Below, piece by piece: positions 23,190 through 33,394 of a stretch of DNA of 64,000 nucleotides. The DNA is from Pohlia nutans. Lineage: Eukaryota > Streptophyta > Bryopsida > Bryales > Mniaceae. Made by a program: the position numbers and the translations under genes. The number at the start of each line of letters is the position of its first letter. The stretch's first letter is position 1. The notes beneath the pieces were generated by a model. That model saw only the letters and a program-made list of their open reading frames with translations. It did no database searches and had not been told where the DNA came from. The stretch covers positions 13,255,501-13,319,500 of the forward strand of contig CM040107.1 of NCBI GenBank assembly GCA_022496805.1, read 5' to 3'.

Positions 23190-24030
23190 CTATTTTTTTA
23201 GATCAATTTTAAGAACCTTGTGATAAAGATAAGTTGTCTACGTTGTGCTTCACAGGGACCCTTACTCACCTCATTCGGTGCCGGCTACTTTCCAACTAGG
23301 GTGTTTAAGTCTGTAGAACAAAATTTCAAGATTTTAGAATGAGTTTTAAGAACCGAGTGGTAGAGAACATGGTGTCTTGTTTGTGCTTGACATGGCCCCG
23401 CCTTCACCCTAGTGGGTGCCAGCTGCCCTCCAAACATAGTGGTTGAGTTTGTAGAAAAGAATTTCAAATTTTCAGAATCAATTTTTAGAACCGTGTGTTA
23501 ATGAGCAGGGTATCTAGTTTGTATTTGACAAGGGCCCCTCCCACCCCAGCCGGTGCTACCTACCCTCCAAACAGTGTGTTTGAGTTTGTAGAGAAAAAAT
23601 TTCAAATTTTTTGAATCAATTTTAAGAACCATGTGTTCAAGATCAATGGGTTCAATTTGTGCATGACATGGCCCTCCCACATGCCAGTGAATGAGAACTC
23701 GGTGTCTTGTTTGTGATGGCTACCCTCTAAACAATTTGTTTGAGTTTATGAAAAAAAATCTCAAATTTTTATAATCAATTTTTTGAAACCAATGTGAGAG
23801 ATCAGGGTGTCTAGTTTGTGCATCACATGGGCCCCTCCTACTCGAGCCAGTGCCGGCTACCATCCAAGTAGTGTGTTTGAGTTTGTAGAAAAAAATTCGA
23901 ATTTTTAGAATTAAGTTTATGAACAGAGTGCTTGAGAACAGTGTCTAGTTTGTGCTTGACAAGGGCAGCCCCACCCCAGCCAGTGCTGGCTACTCTCTAT
24001 TTATAGTGTTTGAGTTTCTATCATATATTT
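23190..24030 (+). repeat. About 140-bp tandem repeat, roughly six copies
   Basis: GTTTGAGTTTGTAGARAAAAATTTC-type starts recur near 23299, 23440, 23576, 23731, 23871 and 24006. Each is followed by AATCAATTTTAAGAACC, a TTGTGCTTGACATGGCCC segment and a GTGCCGGCTACCCTCCAA segment. Divergence between copies is moderate. Confidence 0.75.
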
Positions 24031-24091
24031 TTATAATCATGCTTTAGATATCATAACAACTCACATCAAGTGATTTTGTAAATACTTCAAG

Positions 24092-25920
24092 AATGGATGC
24101 GGATGGTGATTCTCAGGAAAATGAAGATGACATTGAAGGTGCTCATTCATTCCTCATGATTGTGCTCTTTACATGTCATGATTTGACCATTGAAACACTA
24201 AATTGTGTGACTATATTTTGTTGAAGTTGACTTTGTTAACCTAAACGAAAGTAAGCAAGGAGGACGGCTAAGCGAGCGAGATGTTCATTCCTAGCTCAAT
24301 TCCATTTTGTTGAGCGAGACTCCAAACATAAGATCTCAAATTGACTGTCTTTGATTCCAACCCTGTCACAAATCTAGGTTGCTCATTCACCTTTGTAGAA
24401 TAGTATGCCTTCTTGTTGTGAGATCATTTCTCATGAATGATATTATGAAACTGACTTCACATTTTATAAAGACTGGATACTTGGAAGGCAACGGTGTTTC
24501 TATGTGGCCATTGAAGATAACAAAGGTATTTAAGACTAAACTTGTTACTCCAAAGATTACATCTATGAAGAGTCCACTCTCCACAAAATCAATTGGTACA
24601 ATTTCTATGACTCAAAGTTTGATATCGTCATGTTGCATTTCATCCTCTCAAACCGATACATGTTCTAATTGAATTGTTTCTGCAAGAGAAACAAGAAGTC
24701 CCATGTCACTTCAAACCTTGTGCACCGATCCTATCGAGTTCGTAACATTGGTTCCCAACCTCTCTCATATTTCCAGTCTTTGGTGTCACCAGAAGAGCTT
24801 TGACTGTCTGAGATAATGCAGAAAGGTCCCAAGACTAATACTTGGTTCTCACTAGCCGTTGACTCTCTCAGTGCTCTTTTCAATCAGGTATACCACTCTT
24901 TCTACAATACAACTTTTTTTTATCCTATTTTGGTTTCATTATCTTAGCAAATCTCCATGAGTTTTGTTGTATTTTAAATGCAACAAGAGATTAAAGAAGT
25001 CGTTGTTGTTGCTCAAAGGAAGTTCTATAAGAAGTATCCCAACCCAGAAGATTGGACAGTCAAAAGACTTGATGAGTTTGTAAGCAAAGTTGTGAAGAAA
25101 ACCAAGGTTCACTATAAGAGCCAGTTGAAGAAGATGCTTCTTGTTGTTGATCCAGTCAACACTTCATCCTTCCTTGATGATGTGAAATCTCACTATGAAT
25201 GTCACGATGAAGAACCAGAGATGAAAATTGAGAAGCTGTGGATGCTTGGCACATGCGCCATAGATCTTTCAATGAAGGTTCTCTGGCTTGAACGTTGAAA
25301 TCAACCTCTTGTTCTTTGAGTTCAACTCAGATTTCCCAAGCTTGGATTTAGTGATGACTTGTTCTTAGTCTGGCTTCATGAAGCTACTTGGTGGTCTCAT
25401 GTACGTACCTTAATTTCTTTGCAATATGATTTGATACAATGATTGTAGAATTGTCCATTGAATAACTTATCACACATTGTTATCATTTCATTTCGTCCTT
25501 CTCACAGTCTAGTTATCTCTTCTACAATTGATCGTCGAAGTTGGGGTCATTTTTAAGGGCATTATTCGTGATCAAAAAGCCACCATCAATTACCACCCAG
25601 ACGGTGGTGATCCGATTACCACTATCTTTGACTACATCAAGCAGGTGCAAATTTCCCTCTGTAACACTGCCTTTACAGTGAATTTGTTGTTGATAAGGGC
25701 ATCAACAGGAACTATCAAATTGAGAAGTAGTACCTTTTCAAGCCTACTTTTCACCGTATTTTAGATCGATATTTCAAGCACGTTGTATTCCTTGCAAACG
25801 CCATTTCTAGATCCCCTCCTGTCTTTGTGAATTACCTTAAGCAAGAAAGGAAGGACTTTGTGCTCACTGAGGAGATCATGAAAGCTTGGGATGAATGGGA
25901 ATTATTTTTGTTGAATGGGA
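24092..25920 (+). pseudogene. DGxH/methyltransferase-like transposon gene, copy B (N-terminal half)
   Basis: A possible first exon at 24092-24139 (MDADGDSQENEDDIE, donor after GAAG) is acidic like that of the 62.7-kb copy. The following exon reaches a donor at 24888 and contains SHVTSNLVHRSYRVRNIG, against SHVKTNLVHQLYQVRKFG in the 62-kb copy, with an in-frame TGA at 24801. The next stretch (about 24978-25297) has PEDWTVKRLDEFVSKV and LLVVDPVNTSSFLDDV, aligning with PEDVTQEGIATAM and MTAVANPAHGPEFLQE. Then VEVGVIFKGIIRDQKATI (about 25530) aligns with AVELFETIFYKDNVPLNM, and RYFKHVVFLANAI (about 25775) with RYFKHELLEKKAI. The coiled coil and catalytic half are absent before B's right end. It is truncated and decayed. 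Confidence 0.65.
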
Positions 25921-26124
25921 TGAAAATTTCAAATCCTTTGAATGTTTTCATTATTTTGAAGCTTTTGAATGTTTTTACTACGCGGGAACAAGTCCTTTAA
26001 GGCACGGCAATAGGTCCTTTTATTAAACGCATTAACTTAAAATTTTCTTTTATAACACTCTAAAACCACGGTAATAGGAGGTGCTTCATAAAAAAAATTG
26101 CGGAATTTATTTCCAAAATCTCTG

Positions 26125-26172
26125 CTCACCGCTCACCGCTCACTGCTCACTGCTCACATAATAGCATTTCCC
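26125..26172 (-). repeat. Right terminal inverted repeat of element B
   Basis: The plus strand reads a GCTCACCGCTCACCGCTCACTGCTCAC tandem (10-bp units) and then ATAATAGCATTTCCC, directly against the duplicated ACCGAAGAGG. It is the inverse partner of 7913-7960. Confidence 0.78.
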
Positions 26173-26182
26173 ACCGAAGAGG

Positions 26183-26600
26183 CAGAGACTAACAGCCAAT
26201 TGTGCGTAAGTTGTATCGCTCAAGCATGTTTCCAAATTTGATATTGTACAATCATTTGCACTTTACAATATTTCCAATCCGAATTCTAATTCGTTTCAAT
26301 TTTGTTCTCTTGAACAGTGGGGTGAGATTTATTGCGTCAAATCGTAATCGATATTTGAGTCCTCCTCCAACTTTCAGGCTGCCTGAGTAGGTAGCCGGGA
26401 TTGCCCAGGCGTTCGCCACAGTCTCTCCTCCTCCATACCGTCGGAAGCGATGATATGTTTGAGGAATGCGTGCATTTGTGGATGACGAGGCAGTCCAAGG
26501 AGAGGATGATTCTAACTCCTCTAGCGAGGGTAGCTCTGGTAATAGATATTAAGCTTTATATTCAATACATCCGCATTTGTTGAATTATAATTATTATGTT
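26183..26600 (+). pseudogene. Decayed exons after the element B insertion point
   Basis: The frame of copy A's gene stops within a few codons after B (RRGRD then TAA). A plausible intron acceptor (TTCTCTTGAACAG, about 26318) is followed by short exon-like stretches containing ATVSPPPYRRKR and FVDDEAVQGEDDSNSSSEGS, typical of an acidic/serine-rich tail. I cannot assemble an intact product, and the AdoMet-binding half is not recognisable. Confidence 0.3.
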
Positions 26601-26799
26601 TCCACTTTTGATTTTTATTTATGCAATGTTTATGCATTGGAACCAAAAGGTTCTAATCCTTATACATATATGCACAGGCTCGTGACCGCCTTTGGATGCA
26701 GTTTATATCAATTGGATCTACAAACACGTCACTACTACTATCTCTTTTAGAGCCCATATCCAATGCTCATCAAGGTCATTGCTTGTTCTCGAAGATTGT

Positions 26800-27921
26800 C
26801 TGTCAATTAGGTCTCGTACTCAACTGACTGCTTTACCGAGCGCATCATGTCGTCTATTGTAGCAACATACAAACACGTCCCTCTACTCTGTGACATCCGC
26901 TGCCAGTAGCTGTGTATAGTCTCGCCTAGGTTGCATGAAGGAGTGTCCGCAATCTGTTCTGCCGTTAGATCCTGGAAGCCACATACCAAATGTTGAATGA
27001 GTAAGACGACAAAGTAGTCATTCGGATTCGTAAGATAACATATTTATGAATAGGCAGTCAACTCTCACAAGCTCATAGAATCCACCCCATTGGCGGAATC
27101 TGAAGTGCCAAAATCCAAGCCAATCATCTAGTTCTCGCAGTCCATATTCAGTGGCAGCTCCTGAAGACAGCCACCAGTCTCTGGTGCAATGGTAGAACTC
27201 TTCAGTCTCCCACACAATCCTCACCGTACACAATCCTCACCGCCATCCAGTTTGCATCATCTCCGTCTGCTACAAATCCCTTGAAGTAAGGGTTCGGAAC
27301 TCCATTCCGTTCCATCACGTTGTTGAGAGCGAACCACATGAGCTTCTGTGAATCGACATCATCGCTCAAGATCTCGCATGTGGCTATTGTCATCAGGCGA
27401 CACATTTTTGAATCATAAACGTAGCAAGACATAGTTGTCCAACCTCTTACTCGGTTGAGGTGGTCAAACATGATCCAACGTTTGTCTAGGTCCCCACCCA
27501 GTTGCATGCGCCTCACAAGATCAACGCCACTGCCAGGTCCATCTTCTGACATCTTGAATATGTAATACCGTCGAGTTCCAAATCTGAATCTGTCACTCAA
27601 TTGAATGAAGGCGTATGGACACTCAATCCTCAATTGTTCGACCATGTCAAGTGATCCTCTCTCTTCACTAACAGTTGATTCAAATCTAGTTGCGTCCCAT
27701 TCGTATCGAGAATGGAACATACTGAAGTGCTCAATCATAGCCAGGTACATCCGTGATCGGGATGGTACTATTGATCCTTCACTACCTATTCCATGTGCCG
27801 TATCAACCTCAATGGAGGACTTGCCCGTGAAGCATGTATCCATTTCTCTACAACAACAAACGAGACACTCAATACACAAAATTGTGGGCGACGCTACCAC
27901 GAGAGATATGCGGACACACAA
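26800..27921 (-). pseudogene. MULE-type transposase of element A
   Basis: The main open stretch (27921-27202) contains ECPYAFIQLSDRFRFGTRRY, then GSGVDLVRRMQLGGDLDKRW, a segment with the first putative catalytic Asp (CYVYDSKMCRLMTI), and the second (FKGFVADGDDANWMAV). It aligns with the transposase of B through GSGVDLV, MFDH and NPYFKGF. After a break near 27200 the sequence continues with LDDWLGFWHFRFRQWGGFY and, near 26990-26807, NLGETIHSYWQRMSQSRG. No SWIM motif was found in A. The N-terminal zinc finger is missing or degraded. MULE transposases cut and paste by an RNase H-like DDE mechanism; this copy is probably non-functional. Confidence 0.72.
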
Positions 27922-28344
27922 TGCAGATGAGCGTTGTAAATGGCTACATAAATATTACGCATCATCATCTGTCCGTAGGAGTCAAACAAAAAAGCCTTCT
28001 AAGTCAATTTTAATGCACAACTTTTTCAGCCATGTCCATCATTACTACACTTCCATGAGCCAGAATAGGTCTATTTTTATATTGGTATCACTGATTTCGA
28101 CTGGATTCAAACTCAGTGACAATATAATCTAATAAAAAAATGCAGAGGGACTAAATACATTTTTACCACGGTAAATTTTCTGAAATGTGATAAAAATAGA
28201 CATTTATCGTGCATAAACTATTATTGGAAAGTTACCATGTGGTAAAACTATTTTAGGCGAGTAAAAACCTAAATTTAGATGAATTTTTTCCTAATTTTAC
28301 CTAACCAAGTAAATAAATTGTTCGAAATTTCCTCTGTAAAAGTG

Positions 28345-28408
28345 AAATTTCTGCTCTCCGCTCTCCGCTCTCCGCTCTCCTATCCAAGGCTTGCGGACGA
28401 GCTTTCCC
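28345..28408 (-). repeat. Right terminal inverted repeat of element A
   Basis: The plus strand reads CTGCTCTCCGCTCTCCGCTC repeated and then CTATCCAAGGCTTGCGGACG, ending GCTTTCCC immediately before the duplicated CTAGACGCA. It is the inverse partner of 475-585. Confidence 0.8.
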
Positions 28409-28417
28409 CTAGACGCA

Positions 28418-29482
28418 GGCTACTGGTGGCCGACTCTGCACCAAGACGCTGTACAGTACTTCCAGTCGTGTCATGAATGCCAGATGACAGGCGGACTACC
28501 CAAGACAGTCTTTTCCAAGCTCGTCACCCAACTACCCGCGGAACCTTTTATGAAATGGGGACTCGACTTCATAGGCCCCGTCAAGAAGACCCGACATACA
28601 CCCTGTCGATACATTTTGGTGGCTCCTGACTATGCCACCAAATGGGTCGAGGCTAGAGCTCTCCGAGGAAACACCGCTAGGGAGACCGCACGGTTCCTGT
28701 ACGAGGCAATCCTTACCCGGTTTGGATGTCCACTTCACCTAGTAAGCGACCAAGGTGCCCATCTTATCAATAGTACGGTGCACACTCTCACCGAGCATTT
28801 TTCACTCCGACACACGACTTCAACAACATACTACCCGCAAGGCAACGGCCAAGCCGAGTCGACCAACAAGGTCATAGTCCGGATGCTCCAGAAGCTAGTC
28901 AACGCGAATCGAACCAACTGGGACTTACAGCTCCACACGGTCCTATTTGCTTACCGAACGGCATACAAAGTTGTCACGGGCCACACACCATTCCAATTGG
29001 TGTACGGTCTGACACCGTTGATGCCAACCGAATACATCATCCCAACCCATCGGTCGACATCGACTACCGACTTCACCCCCAGGCGAGTACTAGCAGCCCG
29101 AGTCGCCGAACTCGAGAAATTAGAAGAGACCCGACTGGAAGCAGCCACCCACCACGGCACACAACAGTGGAACCGAGCACAATGGGCCGAGACCCAAGGC
29201 CAGTCGACTGTATACAACGTAGGCGACTACGTCCTCTGGCACCCGAAAGGGACAAATGTCCATGCCGGTAAACTTCGTAGCAAATGGTTCAGCCCATATC
29301 GCGTCCAGTATTCCCTTCCCAACAACACGGTCCGCCTAGTCAGCATTCAGCTCTTTGACCCCGACCCGGTAGTAGTCAATGTCAACAAACTCAAACCCTA
29401 CCGAGTCCTAGGCGATAAACCTCCTACCGAATTGGCTAGCCCACTTACTAGCAAATCAGAGATTAGGTCTACACTAGAATAG
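28418..29482 (+). pseudogene. Ty3/gypsy integrase, main part (5' end displaced by element A)
   Basis: From the insertion point the frame reads GYWWPTLHQDAVQYF, then the zinc-binding CHEC pair. It continues into an RNase H-like integrase core with the D,D(35)E pattern: Asp in WGLDFIGPV, Asp in LVSDQGAHLI, Glu in NGQAESTNKV. A C-terminal domain follows (DYVLWHPKGTNVHAGKLRSK), ending in VNVNKLKPYR. The open frame technically begins in element A's terminal repeat at 28391, but that is accidental. The catalytic residues are intact in this half. The upstream half is at 2-465, 28 kb away, so no integrase can be made. Confidence 0.93.
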
Positions 29483-29635
29483 AACGAAGATGAGCGCAGC
29501 CGACAGCAACCGACCCGACCCGACCTAGTTACCGTCGGTCGACTCGAGTGGTCGACCCGACTGGTCAACCCGACCGGTCAAACCCTAGAAGAGCCGCCGT
29601 ATTTATGGCCGCCGCCCTCACCTATCCCATCAGTT

Positions 29636-30994
29636 TTGAATGCGAGGCCAATAGGGCAAGTATTTAGCACTATGGCCGCACCCCTTTTTTCTCCTCGTCC
29701 TTCCTTGCCATTTTCATTAGCTCCTCCTCCAGCCGACCCACAGGTCGCGCGCTTCTTCTCTCCTCTTGCTCTCTCTCCTCCCTCCTTCCCTTCTCCTCCG
29801 GCCGTCCGCCACTCCGCAGCCCTTGCCTTATGCATACTTAGCAAGCGCTTTACACAATCAAGAGTAGAACCGCGAAGAGTAGTCAAGCGATCTCGTAGCC
29901 CGACTGTGCGCGAGATAATCGAGAGTAGACAGAGTAGGAAACGGCCGCGCCCATCGCCAATACAGCCGACTGTGCGCGAGCCGACTTCGGGGCTACTCCG
30001 GCCTTTTTCTTGTCTCTTTGTGCAGAGACTGGCAGCCGACCGATCGATGGCGAAAGGCAAGTCGACTGACCGCGGCCCATGACGTCTCTGGTCCTCTGCA
30101 CCACCGACTTACGAAATTCCGATCCGCACTAGGGAGGGACTCTACAAAACCCTCGCCTTTCAGTCAATGCAGCCGATTCGGGAATGGCGCGAGTACGCCA
30201 ATGAACACACGACCGAGGCAGATTTCATCAAGGTGATCGGCGTCTCTGAGTTTGTAGTACTCGACTGAAACAACCCTCAACGAGCGCCACGCATGGAGCT
30301 GATCGAGGAGTTCGTCAACGCCGCGATAGTCGACCTCCCCAACAAGTCGATCACCGCCCGCGTCCGCACACAGACAGTCACGATCGACCCGACTATCATT
30401 CACGAGGTCCTGATACTTCCATTTGGCATTACTATACAGCCGATTGACCCTGTAGAGAACCCACCGGGTCGGTTCGAAGAATATTCTACTGCCGGCAAGA
30501 CGGCTGAGGGCTACTGCATCTGCCATTGCAAACCCGAACACAACAGGCGACTGACAACTTTCATTCAAGGCCTCGGGTTCAAACGCAAGACGACCTACAT
30601 CAGCAAGGAAATGCTAGACGTCATATGCATAGTCGAGTCCTTGATCGACCGCGCCATGCAATAGGACTGGGCGGCATGGATGTTCAACTCGATCGCCATT
30701 GACATCAAGACGATTCACACCACCAAGACCACGATCTGCCCTTCAGCCGAGGTATTGGACTTCCTCCTTGAGTCTCATTTTCCTAGCACTGACCAGGAGT
30801 ATATACACCAAACAGTCGCTCAGCACAACACCAGCGACCGACGTCGACATTCGGAGAACTCGGAAAACAGCTCCCGAAGACCCGACTACATCATTTTCCA
30901 AGGCGGGCTTGGAGCCGACCACACATCGAAGGACCATGTTCGACCTCCCCGACCAGTCGACCAGGGCCAAACATCGACTGCCCACCTCCTATAG
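29636..30994 (+). pseudogene. Extra ORF of the Ty3 element, Athila-like domain
   Basis: A single frame from 29636 to 30994 is interrupted only by TGA at 30080, TGA at 30266 and TAG at 30662. The first part is proline/serine-rich. The part from about 30090 contains QPIREWREYANEHTTEADF and then MELIEEFVNAAIVDLPNKSI, followed by a hydrophobic IIHEVLILPFGI segment. This resembles the plant transposon-protein domain found in extra ORFs of Athila/Tat-type Ty3 elements. The function of that domain is not established. The position, 3' of integrase and before the LTR, is that of env-like or additional ORFs. The assignment rests on pattern recognition only. Confidence 0.5.
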
Positions 30995-32525
30995 TCAACA
31001 AACCACGCCCGACCTACTCGCACCGACAGCCACTACCGGGAGTCCACTGACCACCGAGCGAAGGCAGACACGCTCCTCACACGCTCGCAAGCGAGACCAG
31101 GAGCGACAAGAGAAGCGTGCCAAGCGAGGCCGACTCACCCCCTTAAGTCACTTTCTACCTCGACAGGTCAACCTGACCTCATCCGACAGCGAGGCCCAGT
31201 CGACGCAACCACCAACGCCAGGTGAGACCCCCCTCCCTGACACACCTCCGCCCTCACCATCCGACTTTGCGCCACTCATTCTCGAAGCGGCATATGAAAC
31301 GGCACCAACCGGCGAGTTTCGCGAGCCACTACCTATCTCCCCAACGGCTCGACCTCCGCCATCACCCGAGGTCAATGCACCTGCACCCGGCTCACCAACA
31401 TCACGAGCCACGACATTAGCGATGCACTGGCCCCAGCGACTGGATGACGTCCAAGGAGTAGTAAATCGACTCGAAGATGTTGTCTCCCGAGTGAACCTCC
31501 TCTTGTTAGAGGCAGTTTAAGCAAAGACCACCTTTCAAGCCGAGCTCGATCGCCACCAATTGGAGAGTAGTCACTGACAAGGACTCCACAGCCTACAAGC
31601 AACATGTCGCCAACCTCACTACCGAACTAGCAAGAATGCGTACTACTCTCACCACCGTCACGGAGGAGAAGAGTCAGACTGACAACAGACTTGCCCAGCT
31701 AGATGTTGACCTCCACACCAATCGACAGCAGGAACAGACACACCAGAGCGAGCTCGTGGTAGTACGAAACGAACTCGGATGGCACGAGCCGAGGTAGCAG
31801 CAACCCAGCTCAGTCTTCAGCAAGCTCGGAAGGTCATAGTCGACTCCAACAACCGACTCGACCTACTGCTCCAAGACAACGAGGAGAAGTCTCGCCAATT
31901 TGCAAGTCGGGAGCTGCAATTCCACAAACTTCGAGCGCGCAAGTACCGACTCCGATTCAAGGCAAGAAACCGAATCAAGGTCCTCAAGCACAGCCTCAGC
32001 ACCGACCGCCACCAGCTCAACATGTACTGCAGGCAACTCGACCAAATTCAGCTCGACCACCCGGACTTGGAGATTCCACCACTCGACAAAGACGAAGAGA
32101 TAGATATGAGCCACTTCGAACCCGACCATTCGCTCTGGGAGAACCAGTCGACTGACGACGACGAGGTCTTCACTACCGACGTCAAGTTGAGTGAGGACGA
32201 CGACGAAGACGACAGCAAGTCGACCAATGAAGACGAGGATCGAGATCAGCAACAAGAAGACTAGCGGACACCGCCAGCCAACCGTCAAGACACGGTGCAA
32301 CAGCAGCCAGCAACTCAGCACCCTCCTTCTCCACAGCAGCAGCAGGATCAGCAGCACCTAGCACCCGACCAGATGACAACAGCACCCACACCATCGGTAG
32401 TCAACACCCCAGTCGACTCACCTGTAATCTCTTCACCACACTCTCTAGGGTTCGACTTTTTAGAAATGCCTCCAGATATCCGCTCACCCGGCATGACCCA
32501 GGACTCTAGCGACGTCAACCAGTGA
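30950..32525 (+). pseudogene. Extra ORF of the Ty3 element, basic, proline-rich and coiled-coil part
   Basis: It continues the preceding ORF in another frame. A basic segment (SSHARKRDQERQEKRAKRGR) comes first, then a proline/serine-rich stretch to about 31410, then MHWPQRLDDVQGVVNRLEDV. A long coiled coil follows (about 31520-32070; LTTELARMRTTLTTVTEEKS and QLSLQQARKVIVDSNNRLDL), with two frameshifts. An acidic region (DDDEVFTTDVKLSEDDDEDD), an in-frame TAG at 32262 and a glutamine-rich tail ending at 32525 complete it. No membrane segment is seen, so an envelope protein is not supported. Confidence 0.5.
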
Positions 32526-32643
32526 CAAGTCGACCATAGTCTGGGTCGACTACTCGACCGCGGGTAATTTTGTCATTCCTCGTGACCATTTTCCCTAGTC
32601 GCCTACCGGGGTAGACTAAAGTCCACAGGAGTGTACTTAGCTC

Positions 32644-32656
32644 AGAGGGAGGGCAA
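32644..32656 (+). promoter_or_regulatory. Polypurine tract of the Ty3 element
   Basis: AGAGGGAGGGCAA lies directly before the TGTTAA that opens the 3' LTR, the position where plus-strand DNA priming occurs in LTR retrotransposons. Confidence 0.7.
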
Positions 32657-33307
32657 TGTTAACCGAATATTCGTTGATATTCCCTTACGCTAAGAGTTGG
32701 CTAGTCTATACCCGGCAGGAATAGACCCGGCAGGCGATACCCGGCAGTACAGGCTGGTACAGACTGGTTGACCCGATTTTTCCGGTCGACCAGTCTGACA
32801 CACTGTCAGACCAGTCTCCTATATGTACTTTCCCTCTCATTGAGAGAGTTGTTGCTATACATTTTGTACATCTTTTTGGCAGCCTCAGTTGTACTTCGTT
32901 CTTGTCTTAACTCTTTCTGTGCGCACTAGTATGTTAGACTACTGCTGTTAGACTACTGCTGTTTCCTGCTCTTGAATCATTCCTTGTGGTTGTATCTTGG
33001 TTAGTTGCAGTAGTCTGTGGATATGTAGGAGTCGACTTACTAGCATACTGGTGCTTTTCCTTAGCCGACAGTCCATTCTTTTTAGTAGAAACCTCTTACT
33101 ACTCCTCTCAATCTTACTAGTCTGTGGGCATGCAGGAACCGACTCACTAGCATACAGGTGCTTTTTCTTAGTTGATAGTAAAGTTCTTCTTTATAGAAAT
33201 CTCTTACTACTCCTCTCCATCTCTAGCGACTAGTCTAGCATAGACGTATTCTTGTGAGGAGTAGTCTCATTCGTTTAAGGCCGGTTCATAGAAAACCCCC
33301 CTTAACA
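32657..33307 (+). repeat. 3' LTR of the Ty3 element (651 bp)
   Basis: It starts TGTTAACC and ends CCTTAACA, giving the inverted terminal TGTTAA/TTAACA. A TATA-like TATATGTA lies near 32820. Internally a unit of about 107 bp containing TAGTCTGTGG and CTAGCATACWGGTGCTTTT is repeated at about 33011 and 33118. The 5' LTR is outside the window, so the ends rest on the terminal words and the preceding purine tract. Confidence 0.75.
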
Positions 33308-33394
33308 ATTTTTGGAATCTGTAGTGTATTTGGGTTCAAGGTAACATGGAATTAACATGGAATTAACATGGAGAGTGTAGTGTGGATATATCAT

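Larger units (their letters stand above)
7913..26172. mobile_element. Element B: 18.3-kb MULE-type transposon carrying an 11.3-kb satellite array
   Basis: B is bounded by a 10-bp direct repeat and by inverted ends. The left end runs GGACGAGG... into GGTGAGCGATGAGCGG. The right end, reverse complemented, runs GGGAAATG... into GTGAGCAGTGAGCGGTGAGC. Contents from left to right are a minus-strand MULE transposase (10121-8476), an 11.3-kb array of a 64-bp satellite, two further tandem repeats, and a plus-strand N-terminal half of the DGxH/methyltransferase-like gene (24092-25920). B sits inside element A and interrupts A's own copy of that gene. Confidence 0.82.
475..28408. mobile_element. Element A: 27.9-kb MULE-type DNA transposon inserted in Ty3 integrase
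   Basis: A is bounded by a direct 9-bp repeat (CTAGACGCA at 466-474 and 28409-28417). Its imperfect terminal inverted repeats start AGGAGGGC on the left and GGGAAAGC on the right (reverse complement), and converge on a shared stretch ending GGAGAGCGG. Removing A and one copy of the repeat brings the retrotransposon back into frame at the conserved LDAGYWWP stretch of integrase. Cargo is a minus-strand MULE transposase near the right end, a plus-strand methyltransferase-like gene fragment, several tandem repeats and, nested inside, element B. Without B, A is about 9.7 kb. The 9-bp duplication and transposase type fit Mutator-like elements. Confidence 0.85.
1..33307 (+). mobile_element. Ty3/gypsy LTR retrotransposon, 3' part, split by nested insertions
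   Basis: The element enters from the left edge in the RNase H region, resumes with integrase at 28418, continues through extra ORFs to 32525 and ends in a 3' LTR at 32657-33307. RNase H before integrase is the Ty3 (Metaviridae) order. The 5' LTR, gag, protease and most of reverse transcriptase lie outside the window. The element is dead: integrase is split by 27.9 kb of later insertion, and its frames contain in-frame stops (for example TAG at 218) and frameshifts. Confidence 0.88.

Noticed and set aside
475..28408. Maverick/Polinton or giant-virus-like insertion
   Set aside because: No DNA polymerase B, capsid, packaging ATPase or retroviral-type integrase is seen within A. The transposase is MULE-like and the duplication is 9 bp rather than 6.
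30950..32525. Retroviral envelope gene
   Set aside because: No signal peptide, transmembrane segment or fusion-like region. The sequence is basic, proline-rich and coiled coil.
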